DNA of 64,000 nt, from contig OV884015.1 in the NCBI GenBank assembly GCA_930367205.1, positions 3,968,001 to 4,032,000 on the forward strand, in the 5' to 3' direction. This stretch comes from Acanthosoma haemorrhoidale. Taxonomy: Eukaryota > Arthropoda > Insecta > Hemiptera > Acanthosomatidae. The notes beneath the pieces were generated by a model. The model saw only the letters and a list, made by a program, of their open reading frames with translations, had not been told where the DNA came from and made no database searches. Made by a program: the position numbers and the translations under genes. Below are positions 33,115-43,798 of the stretch, piece by piece. Every line of letters begins with the position of its first letter. The stretch's first letter is position 1.

Positions 33115-33563
33115 TTACTTATCGTTCGATAAACTTAATAAGAAAATAGGTATAATTAGTAAGCACTCAAGATGCACACAAAGTCACAAAGCAAACTTAT
33201 CACCACGGTAGCTCGAATAGGACTGAACTAAGTTCCGGCCATCCACCCGCTTATATAGGCAAAATGAAGGAATGATCTAGAATCGTCTAGTGTAGAACAA
33301 TACAATTGCGAAGCAATAATCCTTTGTTGCGCCGCCAGTGTGGCGGCAAACATCAATGGCTTTGAACTTTGATGTTTGCCGCCTCACTCTTTGATGATCA
33401 CCGCCACTCGGCTTGCTCGCTCACTTGATTCCATGAGTATGAGTAAGTAGTGTATTTTTTTTTTTTAAATTGGGTTTTTCAAAATGTCTCGCGGGCCGGA
33501 TCAAATCTTACAGCGGGCCGGATCCGGCCCGCGGGCCGGCTGTTGCCCACATACGCTCTAGAC

Positions 33564-35376
33564 CCTACTCTAAGTTTACAGTGACTCTCTCCCCATCCGG
33601 CGGTACAACGCTGGCTTCGCCTGCAGGGTCTCGATGAGGAAGAAGCCCCACGCCCACCAGATTGCCCCGGGAAATGGTAAAGTGTCCGGGCCCTTGCATA
33701 TCCACCCACAAACTCGCGGAAGGCGGTGTAATTACTTTCGCTGCTTACCAGCTCCGGTTGGTCCTTCTGTCCCAAGGTATAGGCCCCTATCTTCCTTAAC
33801 AGTCGCGCTCTTGCCGGCTCCAGTGCGTGGCACGTGAGCACCACGTGCTCCGCCGTGTCTTCAAGCCCGCAGTGAGGGCAGTTCCTGTTTGGGGCCCTCT
33901 TCATTTCAAACAGCTTGGATCTGAAGCCCCCGTGTCCCGTAAGGACCTGTGACGCCCAGTAGTCCGGGGAGACCCATTTCGCCCTCAGCCTGCCCTGGAC
34001 TGAGGGGAAGTACCTCTTTAGGGTGCTCCCTTTCGTCGTGGTCAGCCACCTATGGTTCCACATCTCTACGGTCCACTCTCTAATGAGGGCCTTCCACCTA
34101 CCCGGCTGTTCTTCTATCCTTTCCCGGAGGGAGAGTGGGAGTTCTTCCATAAGAACAGCTGTCACTCTGTCGCCAAGGTATTTTATGTGGGGCGAGAGGC
34201 TGAGGCGTTTCCCCAGTCTCACACCCAGGTACGTCAGCTCCGCGCCCACAGCAATCCTTCTCCCTTCTCCAAGGTCCAGCCTCATCGGGTGGGCGCGGTC
34301 GATTTTTCCTCTAACCAGGGTGACAGCAGTATTTTCCGCAGCCATGGTCATCTTCATACTGGTGCACCACCGCTCAACGACGCTTGCACAGGCGCACGAT
34401 CTTCTCACCACCTCCGCTCTTGAGTTCCCCGCGATAGTAGTCGCAAGGTCGTCCACGTATGCTACCGCGGGGAAACCATTTTCCTCCAGGGTCACAAGGA
34501 CCTTGTTGAATACAATCTTCCAGAGGGCAGGACCCAGCACTGAGCCTTGGGGGCACCCTCGCTCCACTGGTTATTCCACCTCGTACGCCTCTCTCCTTAT
34601 GACCGCCCTACGTTCGTTTAAATAACTCCTGGCCAGTTCATATTACTCAGATTACTGGGGCACCCCAGACCCTGCAGCTCTCTTAGAACGTAGGGCCACC
34701 ACACCCTGTCAAAGGCGGAGGAAATGTCAAAGGTCATCACCAGCACGAACTTGGAGCGAGTAGCTTCCACGTCCTCCCTGATCCTCTCCAAGGCGTCAGC
34801 CGTGCTCCTGCCCTTACAGGATCCAAACTGCCGTGGGTGGTCTGCTCTCTGGAATACCTCCCGCATCGCCGTATGCATCAGCCGCTCCAGGACTTTGCTC
34901 ATGACGGGTAGGAGACTGATAGGCCTATAGCTTTTGATGGCCGTCATGTCCCGATCCACGCCTTTGGGGATGAGGTGGAGCTCAGCTCTCTTCCAGCTCC
35001 TTGGGAATTCCCCGTGGTCGAGGCATGGGTTTATGATGCCAAGCAGCCTCCTTTCGACCAGCGGACATGACGCCTTCAGCATAGCTGCGTCAATTTCGTC
35101 CAGTCCTGGAGCTCTCCCTATCCTCTGCTTCTGAACGGCGATGCGGAGGTCCCATATATCCCATGGCGGGGACAGGTCCGTACCTGGGGGTGCTTGGGTC
35201 GCCTCCCGCACCCAGCTATCATTGGCGGAGTCGTTTGCCACCTGGGGTATGTCGCCTCCATGTAGAACCTGGTGGCCTCTTCCGGGGAGGTGGCCTGCTG
35301 ATCGCCGCTCTTCAGTGCAGCGAGTACCTTGCACTGGCCACCTCTGGCCATTGCCACTCGTTACGGGATACCCCAT
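33564..35376 (-). pseudogene. ORF2 reverse transcriptase half of element A, right copy
   Basis: Same sequence and same defects as 28945-30757: catalytic AYVDD near 34444, in-frame TAA at 34571-34573, and the two frame changes. Since the defects are shared, they predate the duplication. The 3' end is followed by the duplicated hAT right end at 33555. Confidence 0.88.
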
Positions 35377-36473
35377 GGATTCTTCTCCGACTCCCTCTTC
35401 ACGTACTCATCCCAGGTTTCCCTCCGGGTTCTCCCGATCTCTTTCTTATATCTATTGTTCATCGCCCTGTACCGGGCCCGGAGGGCTTCACGGACCTGCT
35501 CGTTCCTGCTCCTTTGGTACTCTCGCCTCGCCTTGTAGAGCTGTCTCTTGGCCTGTGTTAAGGCGGGCGTCCACCATGGGTTGCTCCTCTGTCTAGCCTT
35601 CCTACGCTGGAGGGTAGCTTCTGCTGCGTCCCGCATAGCATCTGTGAGGGACGCAACTCTCTCCCTTACGCCCTCCGGTACCTGGGGATCATCCCCTCGG
35701 AGGGCCCATACGTCGTCCACTAGCCTACCCTCCAGTTCTGCGACATATGCAGACCACCCAACTCCTCGGGTAATGTATCCTCGGGGGTTACTCTCGGTAT
35801 TCTCGGCCCCCGCTGCCACCTCAAAGGAAATTGAATTGTGGTCGCTGCTGGTTTCCGATGACACCCTGTGGTTTCTAACCCTGCCTGCAAGGGAGATCGA
35901 GGACATTGTTACATCAATCCAGCTGGAGCCCTGCGCCCCCACGAACGTCGGCGGGCCCTGGTCGCTGTTGTGGACGATGAAGTTGCTGGCAGCCACGAAG
36001 TCTGCGACCTTCACTCCCCTTCTATTGGTGTGGTTTGACCCCCACGCCGTATGCCAAGCGTTGGTGTCGGCTCCTACTATCTCGTCTCGACCACCCCTCT
36101 CCTGGATTCCTGTTGCTAGGAAATCTAGCATATCTGTCGGGTCCTCATCCGTTGGGAGGTATAGAGAGGAGACAACCAACTTCCTCACCCCCCACCCCAG
36201 GTAACCTGTCGCCAAATCCTCCCGGCTATACTGGTTTAGGGACATCACGTCCAGCGTGGGGTTGCATACTATTACTGCCGCCCTGGGCCTCCTCCCTTGG
36301 CTGCCCATCGCGATAACCCTGCACGTAGATCCAAAACCAGCTACTTTGTTCCTTTGGCAGTACGGTTCCTGGACCAGCATGACATCGTATCTACGAGTGA
36401 GGGCCGACAACTCCGTAGCGACCGTCCTGCTCTTGGCCATATTAACCTGTATTATCTTCAAGTGTCTATTCAT
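35361..36473 (-). pseudogene. ORF2 AP-endonuclease domain of element A, right copy
   Basis: Same as 30742-31854, 370 codons, with the same catalytic residues. This copy is directly downstream of the more complete ORF1, with an 8-base ATGAATAG overlap at 36466-36473. Confidence 0.88.
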
Positions 36474-37429
36474 ACTTGGTCCGTTTTAGGAGGCCCTCCA
36501 CCTCCTTAAAAAGCTGCGGACACTCCGTGGCTTCTGACGGGTGCTTTGCGGCTGTTTCTGGACACCCTGCCCTAATACACCCAGCACATCTGGGTCCATC
36601 CTCCTTTCGGGGGCAGGCATCTGCTGTATGCCCCTCCCCCGCAAACCATCTGCAGGTCTTTTGTGTCGCCTTACACGTGGCCCTGGTATGACCGTACCCT
36701 TGGCACGTTGAGCAACTGGTGGCGTCCAAGTAGTCCTTTACCCCTATCCGGTGCCATCCCCCTACCCACACGTCAGCCCTTAGCAGGCCAAACCTAACAC
36801 CCGGGGTTGTTTCTACCACCCAGTTTGTGAACACGGGGTCTCGGGTAGCCCCTACCTCGTACACTATCCTAAGGGCCCTTCCCTTCTGTTCCCCTGAGAA
36901 GCCCTCAAAGTGGGGGTCAATTTTGGTCAGGGCCTTCCAAACCTCAATGGTTAGGTCCTCCTTCTTCCACGTCCTGGGGACACCCCTGAGCACTAGTCTC
37001 GGTCCTCTCCTCTCAGCTAACCTTGACGTCAGCCCCACTGTTTCCGTCGACTTGATGATTTTTAGGGCGTCGTCCATACTTGGAGCCTCAACTAAGATCC
37101 CCCCAGCCCTAGTTCCCCTTACCACTCTGGCAGTACTGTTAGGGTCCTTTTCCGGCATCCTTCCCATTATTTCATCCATCTTCCCTTCTATGGTGACATA
37201 TGTTTTCCTGATCGTTTCCGCGGAGGACCTCTCATTGGGCAGTTTGGCCAGCAATGTAGTTATGTTGGTCTTCACGGCCTCCGGAGTTGGTGCTTTCTTC
37301 CTCCTTCTCTTCCTCCGGACTTCCCTAAAGGCACCCTCGTCCTCTGTTACTTCAGTAGCCGCCTCGGTTCCCTGTGTCGCCTTCCCAATGACTTCCCTTA
37401 TTGCTCTTCGCCTTTCCCTGGCAAGCCCC
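36466..37429 (-). pseudogene. ORF1 (gag-like, zinc-knuckle protein) of element A, 5'-truncated
   Basis: About 320 codons open from the truncated 5' end with no ATG; a basic, charged N-terminal region comes first (ARERRRAIREV; RRKRRRKKAPTPEAV). The middle resembles the RRM-like fold region of R1/jockey ORF1 (PRLVLRGVPRTWKKEDLTIE). The C-terminal zinc knuckles bind element RNA. The first, CSTCQGYGHTRATC, is a perfect C-x2-C-x4-H-x4-C. In the second, CRWFAGEGHTADAC, the second Cys is Phe. A third, CAGCIRAGC, continues to a His and Cys downstream. In the family the protein coats the RNA in the ribonucleoprotein. Lack of a start and a changed knuckle make it non-functional. Confidence 0.85.
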
Positions 37430-37442
37430 ACTAGTAATACTT
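37430..37442. repeat. Target-site duplication of element A, right copy
   Basis: ACTAGTAATACTT, matching 25853-25865. Confidence 0.85.
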
Positions 37443-37860
37443 AACCTAACTTATTTCATACCTTTTCTACTCTTTACAATATCCTTATGTTAAAACCTTA
37501 TTCTACATATACAAGGGGTGTGCATCCTCTTCCCCCTTGATACCTTGTATCAAACTACATACTTCTAAATCCTACCTTATATTCTATATTTACAGAGACT
37601 CCGCGCCTTCCCGTGAGCCTTACGGGTTCTCACCCCCCTGGATACCAAGTGCCCGGCATCTTGTAGCTCCCTCCACTCCCCGATAAATCCCCGGAACGCC
37701 TTGTATCTTTTCTCTTCGTTGACCAGCGATGGCAGATCGTACTCGTCCAGGCTATATTCCCCTATCGAGCGGAGCAGCCGTGCTCTCGCCGGTTCCAATG
37801 CATTACAAGAGAGCACGACATGCTCCGCGGTGTCCTCCTCCCCGCAATGAGGGCAGGACT
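37443..37860 (-). pseudogene. Element B: R1-clade retrotransposon 3' end, related to element A
   Basis: On the minus strand it begins with the polymerase C-terminal zinc motif CPHCGEEDTAEHVVLSC, then NALEPARARLLRSIGEYSL, close to the corresponding stretch of element A (HALEPARARLLRKIGAYTL). It ends near 37577 (SLCKYRI and stop). The 3' UTR toward the left shares short words with the A 3' UTR (GAGGATGCAC, AAATAAGTTAG). Element A lies directly against it, and the bases before the insertion continue a B-like 3' UTR, so A appears to have landed in the tail of its own relative. B is 5'-truncated at about 37860. Confidence 0.78.
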
Positions 37861-40800
37861 ATCTGCCCTCTTGTAATCCTATAGCCTGGCAATATATTTT
37901 CAATTTTTACAATATTTTATCAAACTTCATTTAAGAGTTTTTCACATTGCACACAGCTTGATAGATCGGTGAATTTCGGAATGACCTTAAAAGAAAGTTT
38001 GAAGCAGAAGGAAAATTGCAAATGTTGAAAAACCTCTTTATAAAAGGATTATTTAGGTTTTGGGATATAGTTGAAAATGTTAGTGGGAAAATAATGGAGG
38101 GTTCCCAAGTCCAGATCACAATTTACGGAATCTATTTGGTTAGTGGAGGGTAAATCAAGTAACCAAGTATTTGAGGAATCATTTCTTCATTGCTCTAGCC
38201 ATAATTTAATTTAATTTTAGAGGAAGAAGAGGAATTTAAAATTGGCAATAGTTTGAAACAGGCCGTGACTAGTTTTTAAAAAAGTTGACATTAAAACTAT
38301 TACGATTTCGGTTTTAAGAGCTCTCTTGTCACTTAATACGGTTTTGGTTTTATTACCGTTAACTAATATTTTACACTTGATAAGTAAGACTACGTTATTT
38401 CATTAAATAATTATATATATATGTCAAAAGAAAATGTATTTATTTAATTTTGAATTTCGCCGCGGACCGCGTAGGAGGAAAAACTAATTTTTGTCCGCTT
38501 TACCCGGCAGAGAAAATTTATAGTTAAGAAAAAAGGTGAATTGAGTTAAATTAATCTAGTGTGATATGCAAGTTTATTAAAAGTTAAATAATACAAACAG
38601 TTAAATGGAATTGACCTATTAAAGAATAAAGTTGAAGTGACGACTTTGTTTACATGTAGGCTTTGAGTATATCAGTGTGAATATAACTTATAACTAATGA
38701 AACAAAAGTTTGTTTATAGAGCACAGAACATACTTTGTTTTGTCAATTCTCATCAAGAAAAATAATTAAACTTATATATGCTTGAAGGTTTACGTTTTGT
38801 TATTAATATTTGCACTGTTTTAGCAAGTGATGTGTTTTTAGTAACTGATTGCATTTTCTCTCGTGGGTTACTTTAAGCATATAGCTGAGACTCTGCACTT
38901 AAGCGGAAGTTGCTGTGATCTGCTCCGGAAATAGGCTCTATGCAGCGCTCTACCTGAGCGAGCAGACCTTCTGGGAATAGCTGAAGTGGCAATGCGGAAA
39001 TGACAGATCCCATACTGACTAGACCGTACATTTGGCATTGTCTTCTTCTGATTGGGCCAAACATTCGTCAATGATATCGCTCTTCGTCAGTAGGTCACTT
39101 CTTTTGGCAGATGAACGGAGCAATAATGTAATGCCATATTATTTAAGTAATAAAACGTAAATAACATGGTAATAAAATGGCAGCTAGGCGTAGGAAAATC
39201 GTTAGGGTGTAATCTCAAAATAATTTAGAGGGCCCTATGTGTAGTGTAGTAATGGTGTGTAGAGGGTAAAATGGACCATTTATTAGTTTTCCTTCTACGT
39301 ATACATATATAAACCAAGAAGGATTTACGAAGATTTATACCACGAATTATTTATTACGGTTAATAATTAAAGCGACCAAGTCTTTGGCACCGTACTGAGG
39401 ACCTGTTGATTCTGGAAGATGGTCCGTGTGTCAGATTTCTTGGCATCGTAAACACTGTCCTCTTTAGAAAACACCCGTGTTTTTTTTTCGCTCAATCCTT
39501 CCCAATGAATATATCCAAGCTCTGCTCGGGCTGTGACTAGCTCAGGTGAGATTTCTCTCTTTTGTTTCGTCTCTAAGGCGACGACTCTATTAGAATACTC
39601 GTTCATAATGGTGGTGTCACCCCACACATCAAATCTCTAAATGAGGGACCTTTTGTTTTTTAGTCCTTCCTTTGGGAAATTTTGGTGTAATTGTCAGTTG
39701 TTGCTGTTTTGAGCCATTCTCCTCGCTGGCAGTGCACCCAAGCACCGAGTCTTTTCCATACCTTCACAGTTCGAAGACCGGAGCACTTGAGAAAGTGCCA
39801 TGTTTTAGAAGGGAAAAGAATGAAGCCCAGCTTCGAAGAATGAAGTCAGGAATAATTACATCCCACGACCGAACAATTTCCCATTTTATTCCCACACGAG
39901 ACTCGAAACTGTCGAGAGAACTGACAACTGAACGGATCGTCTACAAAGTAAAGAGGGTTTCTTTCGACTGAAATGAAAGAAAATCATAAGCTGAAACGGA
40001 ACTGACAGGCCCCCATAGAAGGGCCTTTAGGGGGGGGGGTATAGGCTATAGCCTATGGCATGAACCTCTTCTGCATGTGCTGTCTTTTGCGGAAAAATAG
40101 TTTCTTTAATAGGTTCATTATCTCTCACGCCTAGGTGCCGTCAAAGGTCGACAGTAAACAGTTTATTAATTGTCCAATGATTCCATCCATCTTTGCATCC
40201 CCATGCAATTAGTAGTTAGCTCCTGCTAAAAAAATGTATTTTCATTATCTTGTTGCTGTAGGATTGATGTCTATTACTTTCACCCCACATTAAAAAAAAG
40301 TTAAAAATCATTCCGCTAACACAGATGTAGCTTGTTGTGGACCTGGTTTTGTTTCTCAAATAGCGTCTCAATCACTCTAATGTTTTAAAAATTGCATAGA
40401 AAATAAATTGGTGATCTACTATCTGAGTTAGGCCCTGCCGACTGTAGACTGGGGATACCTTCCAGCCCCAGTACTTAAATTCACCTTCAAATAACGCTTA
40501 AGTCTCTCCGAATGATTATACTTATTTTTTTTACATTATTCGATGGTTCACCTGTCCAGACATCTTCAAGAAAGTGCATGATATAATATTCTTCACAATT
40601 GTCTTTATCATTTTTCGAACATTGGCAAACTCCCAATAACCCCAAAAAAGGAACCTCTTTTTTAAAATCCGGAGTACGTCAGTCAGGGGGTTGAATACCT
40701 TTATAGTTACAACCCATGCTTACTAATCAAATGTGAAAAATGTAGGGTTATGATAATCACTACAGAAGGTATAAGTATCGACAAACATGTCTCTATCAGA

Positions 40801-41437
40801 TGGCTGTAATGAAAAATCGAAGTATTAGACCGGATGAAAACAAAATCCTACAAAAATTAAAGTAGGCTTAGAAGAAAGGAGCCCCAATCGCTGCTCTTGT
40901 CTTGAATTATTTCTTGTCAGTTAAAAATTTATTGCACGCTTCTAGATTTGGCCTTGATGATTAAATAAAGAAATAATTGCCTGTATTTTGGTGATCTCAT
41001 ATTCTATGTCTTGTCCGTTTGAATCCCCCTAGTGACGGCACAAGACATTGTCCGGGCTGAATGTGTTCGGTTCATCGAGAAGCGATACTACCGACAATAA
41101 GATGGCGGGACTGTGTAGATCTGTCGATAGAAATGGAGAGGTTTACGTTCTAGTACACATCCGGATGCACGATAGGATGGATATTTGTCAGGAACTTCTT
41201 GGCTGGCCGATGTAAGGACAGGTCAACATCACATACAGGATATGGTAGTACATACGCAGATGCCCGACACCATGATTCGTTACATGACAACTTTCATACC
41301 TATTTCCACATGTTAACACCAAAGCGAAAGGTCATTTACGTCAAACCTACTGCCAACAATCCAGTCGCTATTTCCATATACCTATCTACAATACTAGATA
41401 ATTCCTTCGTCATAATCGCAATATTATTCTGGAAATG
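37861..41437. other. AT-rich sequence with unassigned short frames
   Basis: No recognised gene. Overlapping minus-strand frames at 38868-39071 lie in a GC-richer pocket. A minus-strand frame at 39367-39627 is preceded by an acceptor-like CCCTCATTTAG and has a soluble, mixed composition, but neither matches a domain I know. A G-run follows TTTA at 40027-40039. Confidence 0.3.
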
Positions 41438-41514
41438 TACGAGGGTGGTCTGAAAAGTTTCCGACCTAACAAAGATACAAGACGGTTTTTCAAAAATTTT
41501 TTTTTTTCAACATA

Positions 41515-42055
41515 GTCTCCTTGTAACTCTACATACTTCTCCCAGCGATGCTCCCATCTCTGTAACCCGTCCAAATAGTACTCGGCGTTTTTCTCTGCAA
41601 AATAATCGTTCACGAAGGTGATTGCCTCTTCATTTGACGAAAATCTCTGTCCTCCGAGCGCAATTTTTAGATGAGGGAACAAAAAGAAGTTGCTTGGGGC
41701 TAGATCTCGTGAGTAAGGCGGATGGTTCAACCAGTTCAAACCGTAATTCATGGATTTTCGCCATGGCAACCGCTGAGGTGTGAGACGGTGCGTTGTCTTG
41801 GTGAAACAGGATTTTCTTCTGCAAATGTGGCCGTTTTTCCGCAGGTTCTGCCTTCAGCTTGTCAAGTAATGATGCGTAGTATGCTCCTGTAATGGTTTTT
41901 CCTTTTTGAAGGTAATCGATTAAAATAACTCTATGACTATCCCAAAAAACAGTCACCATCACTTTCCCAGCCGAAAAAACAGTTTTTATTGGAGCCGGTT
42001 CCCCCTTTGCAGTCCGCTGTTAGGAATGTATTTTGGTTTCGGGCGTATAATGGTG
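41515..42055 (-). pseudogene. Mariner transposase, C-terminal half (M2)
   Basis: Minus-strand frames 41962-41630 and 41769-41410 give the second and third catalytic regions: KILFHQDNAPSHTSAVAMAK, and after a frame change PPYSRDLAPSNFFLFPHLK. In the last motif the family's S-P-D-L-A-P-S-D reads S-R-D-L-A-P-S-N. It ends with RWEHRWEKYVELQGDY near the C-terminus. The first catalytic Asp region is lost at the inversion junction. Confidence 0.87.
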
Positions 42056-42221
42056 GCCTGAAAAGTTTCCGACCTCAACATGAAGATAGGAGCAGTCGTA
42101 AATAAAAGCTAGTGAATTTTGTTGTTCATCTGTTGACAGTTACTCTCCAAAGTTTCAGCCATTTTGGACGCGCAGTTGTTGTGTAACAGTCGTTTGAGTG
42201 AGTCGATGTGAGTGTTTATGA

Positions 42222-42592
42222 AAATGGTCAAAATCGAGTATTGAGCTGTCATTAAATATTTGTTTTTTAAAGGCAACAGGCCTAAGCAAATCAAAGATGA
42301 GTTGGATTCTGTGTTTAAGGACTCTGCACCATCATTTACCACAGTGAAATTTTGGGCCGCCGAATTTAAACGTATTCGTAAGAGCTTGGGAGGCGATGAA
42401 CGTTCGGGACGTCCAAAAACTGCAACTACCGACGAAAACATCGCCAAAGTTCACCAAATGGTGCTAGTCGACCGCCGAATTAAAGTGAGAGAGATAGCAG
42501 AGGTTATGAACATGTCAAAAGAACGTGTTTGTCACATATTAAATCAACATCTAGAGATGAGAAAGCTGTCCGCGCGTTGGGTGCCGCGTTTA
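42222..42592 (+). pseudogene. Mariner transposase, N-terminal half (M2, inverted)
   Basis: Begins at an ATG at 42222 but meets a TGA ten codons later, where M1 has an Arg codon. The frame then runs open through the HTH region (GNRPKQIKDELDSV, SFTTVKFWAAEFKR, ERSGRPKTATTDENIAK, VREIAEVMNMSKERVCHIL) to PRLLPG, where homology to M1 stops. It encodes only the DNA-binding domain. Confidence 0.87.
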
Positions 42593-42879
42593 CTCCCAGG
42601 CCATGTGAATATATTACCTTTCTGTTCCTAGCTATTTCTCTCATGAATATCCTCTTAACGTTGCCTTTTAACCAGGCATTTTATCCAGGCAATTGCAAAT
42701 TTTAGCCCTCGAGCCGCTTACAACTCTCCAATTGTGTGCAAGCTTAGTATATTCTTTACTGGAGATTTCCTCGGCGACGGCTTCAATCCAATGATTACAA
42801 TTTTTTCATAATAAAGTAGTTTTGGCCAGTGAGAGTATGCCCTGAATGACCTAGGATTCCCTAAATGCCCTAGGTAGGT

Positions 42880-43375
42880 ATCTCTAGATACACTAGGTGT
42901 TTACCTACAGTAAGCATCCTATTAGGTATTTCTAAGTACACTTGATGTTTACCTAGGGTAAGCATCCTATTAGGTATTTCTAAGTACACTTGATGTTTAC
43001 CTAGGGTAAGCATCCTATTAGGTATTTCTAAGTACACTAGGTGTTTACCTAGGGTAAGCATCCTATTAGGTATTTCTAAGTACAGTAGGTGTTTAACTAG
43101 TGTAAGCATCCTATTAGGTATTTCTAAGTACACTAGGTGTTTACCTAGGGTAAGCATCCTATTAGGTATTTCTAAGTACACTAGGTGTTTACCTAGGGTA
43201 AGCATCCTATTAGGTATTTCTAAGTACAGTAGGTGTTTAACTAGTGTAAGCATCCTATTAGGTATCTCTAACTACACTAGGTGTTTACCTAGGGTAAGCA
43301 TCCTATTAGGTATTTCTGAGTACAGCAGGTGTTTACCTAAGGTAAGCGTCCTATTAGGTATCTCTAATTGAATCC
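42880..43375. repeat. 48-bp minisatellite, about ten units, with a 144-bp higher-order period
   Basis: TAAGCATCCTATTAGGTATT recurs at 42911, 42959, 43007, 43055, 43103, 43151, 43199 and 43247, with further units at 43295 and 43343. The variant ACAGTAGGTGTTTAACTAG appears at two places 144 bp apart, so three-unit blocks were duplicated. Since 48 is a multiple of three, the minus strand is open as a 16-residue repeat (MLTLGKHLVYLEIPNR); without a start context or splice signals it is not called as a gene. Confidence 0.93.
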
Positions 43376-43798
43376 CTAGATCCCTATTTCGGTTTGAGAC
43401 TTCGTAATCTTTAGAGAGGTTTAGTCAAGAAGACTTGAATCCTCTTGCACGAATTGCCGAGATCTAGAGCAATTCTACCAAAGGTGCACAATAAATGAAT
43501 CGTACATGTCAAGCTCAGAATAAATGATGATAAAATACACTTAGATTACATGTGAAACATTAATAACAACGCTGGATTTATGAAGTAATTTACTTTTTTT
43601 TTTTGCATTATAAATTACTATTCTGTCTTTTTAATAGGAGATTATATTTTAGTATATGATTGAACATTGCAGCCACAGATAATTTTAAAATATACGAAAA
43701 ATTGTAATTTGTTCGTAGTGGTGTTGTTATTCTTGTAAGCACGTTAACAAGAAATACGCATTTCACCTTCATTGGCGGTTGGCTTCATTTATCAAGCT

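Larger units (their letters stand above)
32461..37079. repeat. 4,619-bp tandem duplication, copy 2 (right)
   Basis: Second copy of 27842-32460 at constant offset. On its right side element A continues uninterrupted into the rest of ORF1, so this copy sits in the original order relative to the element's 5' end. Confidence 0.93.
25866..37429 (-). mobile_element. Element A: R1-clade non-LTR retrotransposon, 5'-truncated, carrying a hAT insertion and an internal tandem duplication
   Basis: Read on the minus strand: ORF1 (gag-like) at the right, ORF2 (endonuclease plus reverse transcriptase), a 3' UTR at 25885-26411, and a poly-A tail seen as poly-T at about 25866-25884. Flanks carry the same 13 bases (25853-25865, 37430-37442), the signature of target-primed integration. 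ORF1 opens without an ATG right at the truncated 5' end. The 11.6-kb span consists of ~4.4 kb of A, a 2.5-kb hAT with its target duplication, and a 4,619-bp tandem duplication. Codon and base composition are visibly GC-rich against the AT-rich surroundings. Confidence 0.9.
41440..42592. mobile_element. Mariner copy M2 with inverted 5' half
   Basis: Same family as M1. The left half (41440-42055) is the 3' half of the element on the minus strand, starting at the TIR CGAGGGTGGTCTGAAAAG after a TA at 41438-41439. At 42052 the sequence switches to the 5' TIR (GGTGGCCTGAAAAG) and the 5' half on the plus strand, ending near 42592. The bases GGTG at 42052-42055 belong to both parts. About 127 bp of the element's centre (M1 positions 3243-3369) are missing. 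The arrangement places the 5' end inside and leaves the right side without a TIR. Confidence 0.9.

Noticed and set aside
32461..33555. A second independent hAT insertion
   Set aside because: The partial hAT is at the exact constant offset of the 4,619-bp duplication and has no left end or separate target duplication.
37430..37460. Telomeric TTAGG target for the R1-like element
   Set aside because: Only one CCTAAC word is present near the junction; there is no telomeric repeat array.
39367..39627. Minus-strand frame with an acceptor-like site as a host exon
   Set aside because: Composition is plausible but no family was recognised, there is no donor or partner exon, and the frame starts without ATG; left as unassigned.
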